NCBI RefSeq assembly: GCF_001418575.1
Contig: NZ_LIQR01000104.1
Coordinates: 1 to 32,087 of the forward strand
From: Peterkaempfera griseoplana
GTDB taxonomy: Bacteria; Actinomycetota; Actinomycetes; Streptomycetales; Streptomycetaceae
DNA: 32,087 nt
Reading direction: 5' to 3'
Notes under the pieces: model-generated
Told to the model about the DNA's origin: nothing
The model's input: only the letters and a program-made list of their open reading frames with translations
Database searches by the model: none
Translations under genes and position numbers: made by a program
In this document: piece by piece, positions 31,005 through 32,087 of the stretch
Numbering within the stretch: position 1 is the first letter of the stretch
Layout: every line of letters begins with the position of its first letter

Positions 31005-32087
31005 CTAGTAGGTGCGGGTCTCCGGGTGCACCTGCTCGCGCACCGAGGCGTACTGCTGCCGTACCGCCTGCCCGAAGACGACGTCCTCGCCCGGCTCCAC
31101 GGTGACCGCGTCCGCCAGGTCCCACTGCGGCGGCTCGGCGCTGCCGGCCAGTGCCCAGGCGGCCTGCCGGGCCGCGCCGCGGGCGGCGTAGTCACCGGGG
31201 GGCGGGATCACCACGGGGACGCCCAGCACCAGCGGCGCGATGTGCTGTACGGCGGCCAGCCGTCCGGCCGCGCCCACCAGGAAGACCCGCCGCACCGCGA
31301 CCCCGCGGCCGCGCAGCACGTCCAGGGCGTCGGCGATACCGCAGAGCATGCCCTCCACGGCCGCCCGCGCCACATGCTCCCGCTCCATCGACTCGGCGCG
31401 CAGCCCGGTCAGGGTGCCGGCGGCGTGCGGCAGATGGGGGATGCGTTCGCCCTCCAGGTACGGCAGCATCACCAGCCCGTAGGAGCCGGGGGTGGACTGC
31501 AGGGCCAGCTCGCTGAGGCCCTCCAGGTCGGTCCCCAGCAGGGCGGCGGTGCGGCGCAGCACCTGGGCGGCGTTGAGCGTGCCGACCATCGGCAGATGGC
31601 GCCCGGTGGCGTCGGCGAAGGAGGCGATGGCGCCGGACTCGTCGACCAGCGGTTCGTCGTGGACGGCGAAGACGGTGCCGGTGGTGCCGAGCGAGACCAC
31701 CGCGTCCCCCGGGCCGGCGCCCAGCCCCAGCGCGGCGGCCATGTTGTCGCCGGTACCGGCGGAGATCAGCAGTCCCTCGGGGGTCTCCCCGGCGGGCTCG
31801 GCCGGGCCGAGGACGTCGGGGAGCCGCACCTCGTGGCCGAGCGCCAGCTTCACCAGGTCCTCGCGGTAGCGGCCGGTGACCGGCGACCAGTACCCGGTGC
31901 CGGAGGCGTCGCCGCGGTCCGTGGTGCGGCGCTTGGGGTGGCCGAGCAGCTGCCACACCAGCCAGTCGTGCGGCAGCAGCACCTCGGCCAGCCGCTTGGC
32001 CGACGCGGGCTCGAACTCGGCCAGCCAGCGCAGCTTGGCGACGGTGTAGGTGGCTGCGGGGACCGCCGCGATGGCCTGGGCCCAGGC
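31005..32087 (-). CDS. xylB: Xylulokinase-type FGGY carbohydrate kinase (5' end outside window)
   Basis: C-terminal 360 codons of an ATP-dependent sugar kinase, probably D-xylulokinase, which makes xylulose 5-phosphate for the pentose phosphate pathway. The reading frame stays open through 32087, and the start codon is outside. Visible blocks are LPHDWLVWQLLG, DRGDASGTGYWSPVTGRYREDL, LISAGTGDNMAAALGLGAGPGDAVVSLGTTGTVFAV (ATP-binding start of the second FGGY domain), LPYLEGERIPHLPHAAGTLTGL, and VFLVGAAGRLAAVQHIAPLVLG. The last corresponds to the GG-x-K/R adenine-site motif, here with GAAGRL. The N-terminal sugar-binding residues cannot be checked. It converges on the sigma-factor gene with a terminator between. 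Confidence 0.85.
   Translation of the reverse strand, partial: AWAQAIAAVPAATYTVAKLRWLAEFEPASAKRLAEVLLPHDWLVWQLLGHPKRRTTDRGDASGTGYWSPVTGRYREDLVKLALGHEVRLPDVLGPAEPAGETPEGLLISAGTGDNMAAALGLGAGPGDAVVSLGTTGTVFAVHDEPLVDESGAIASFADATGRHLPMVGTLNAAQVLRRTAALLGTDLEGLSELALQSTPGSYGLVMLPYLEGERIPHLPHAAGTLTGLRAESMEREHVARAAVEGMLCGIADALDVLRGRGVAVRRVFLVGAAGRLAAVQHIAPLVLGVPVVIPPPGDYAARGAARQAAWALAGSAEPPQWDLADAVTVEPGEDVVFGQAVRQQYASVREQVHPETRTY

Overview
The window is high-GC actinobacterial DNA. Coding regions have G or C at almost every third codon position, GTG starts are common, several genes overlap by GTGA or ATGA, and several promoters look leaderless. The gene content (HrdA-like sigma factor next to dnaG, class F sortase, CseB-like regulator, nirBD and nasA) points to Streptomyces or a close relative in the Streptomycetaceae. 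I see no insertion sequence, prophage, CRISPR array, rRNA or tRNA. The region reads as ordinary chromosome core or near-core.

Layout. (1) 1-3466, minus strand: a three-gene envelope-stress-type signalling operon (lipoprotein, CseB-like response regulator, histidine kinase cut by the window edge), preceded by a two-gene operon of a small secreted membrane-anchored protein and a class F sortase. (2) 3647-4946: a divergent pair of an F420-type nitroreductase-family protein and a TetR regulator, with two near-identical palindromic operators between them. (3) 5023-11531: housekeeping and accessory singletons: methyltransferase, MOSC protein, GNAT acetyltransferase, PAC2 protein, SGNH-hydrolase lipoprotein, and a membrane M48 peptidase whose stop codon overlaps the start of a 54-residue Cys-containing ORF. 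Strong hairpin terminators separate these units. (4) 11696-23277: an assimilatory nitrate/nitrite reduction locus. It has a minus-strand operon of a NirB-like flavoprotein, nirB and nirD, then further right nasA on the minus strand and a divergent CbiX-type sirohydrochlorin chelatase that could supply the siroheme NirB needs. A small membrane protein, a fused ABC exporter and a diaminopimelate decarboxylase sit inside it. (5) 23284-30864: a YrdB-like membrane protein, an unrecognised secreted protein, then dgt, a ferredoxin-reductase-type flavoprotein, dnaG and an HrdA-like sigma factor on the plus strand. (6) 31005-32087: the 3' part of a xylulokinase-type gene on the minus strand.

How the genes work together. 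NasA reduces nitrate to nitrite, NirB/NirD reduce nitrite to ammonium, and the chelatase makes siroheme. The nirB-operon and nasA upstream regions share an ordered set of short motifs at nearly identical spacing: CTCACAG, 16 nt, CTGAGG, 3 nt, CCGTWCC, then AC-ending half-sites on an 11-bp phase, ending 22-23 nt before the start codon. The half-sites resemble a GlnR box. A third 11-bp-phased array lies upstream of the chelatase, also ending 22 nt before its ATG. This common regulatory layout is the most informative unannotated signal I found. Next are the hidden small ORF coupled to the M48 peptidase, the two TetR operators, and a sortase pair that lacks a recognisable sorting motif.
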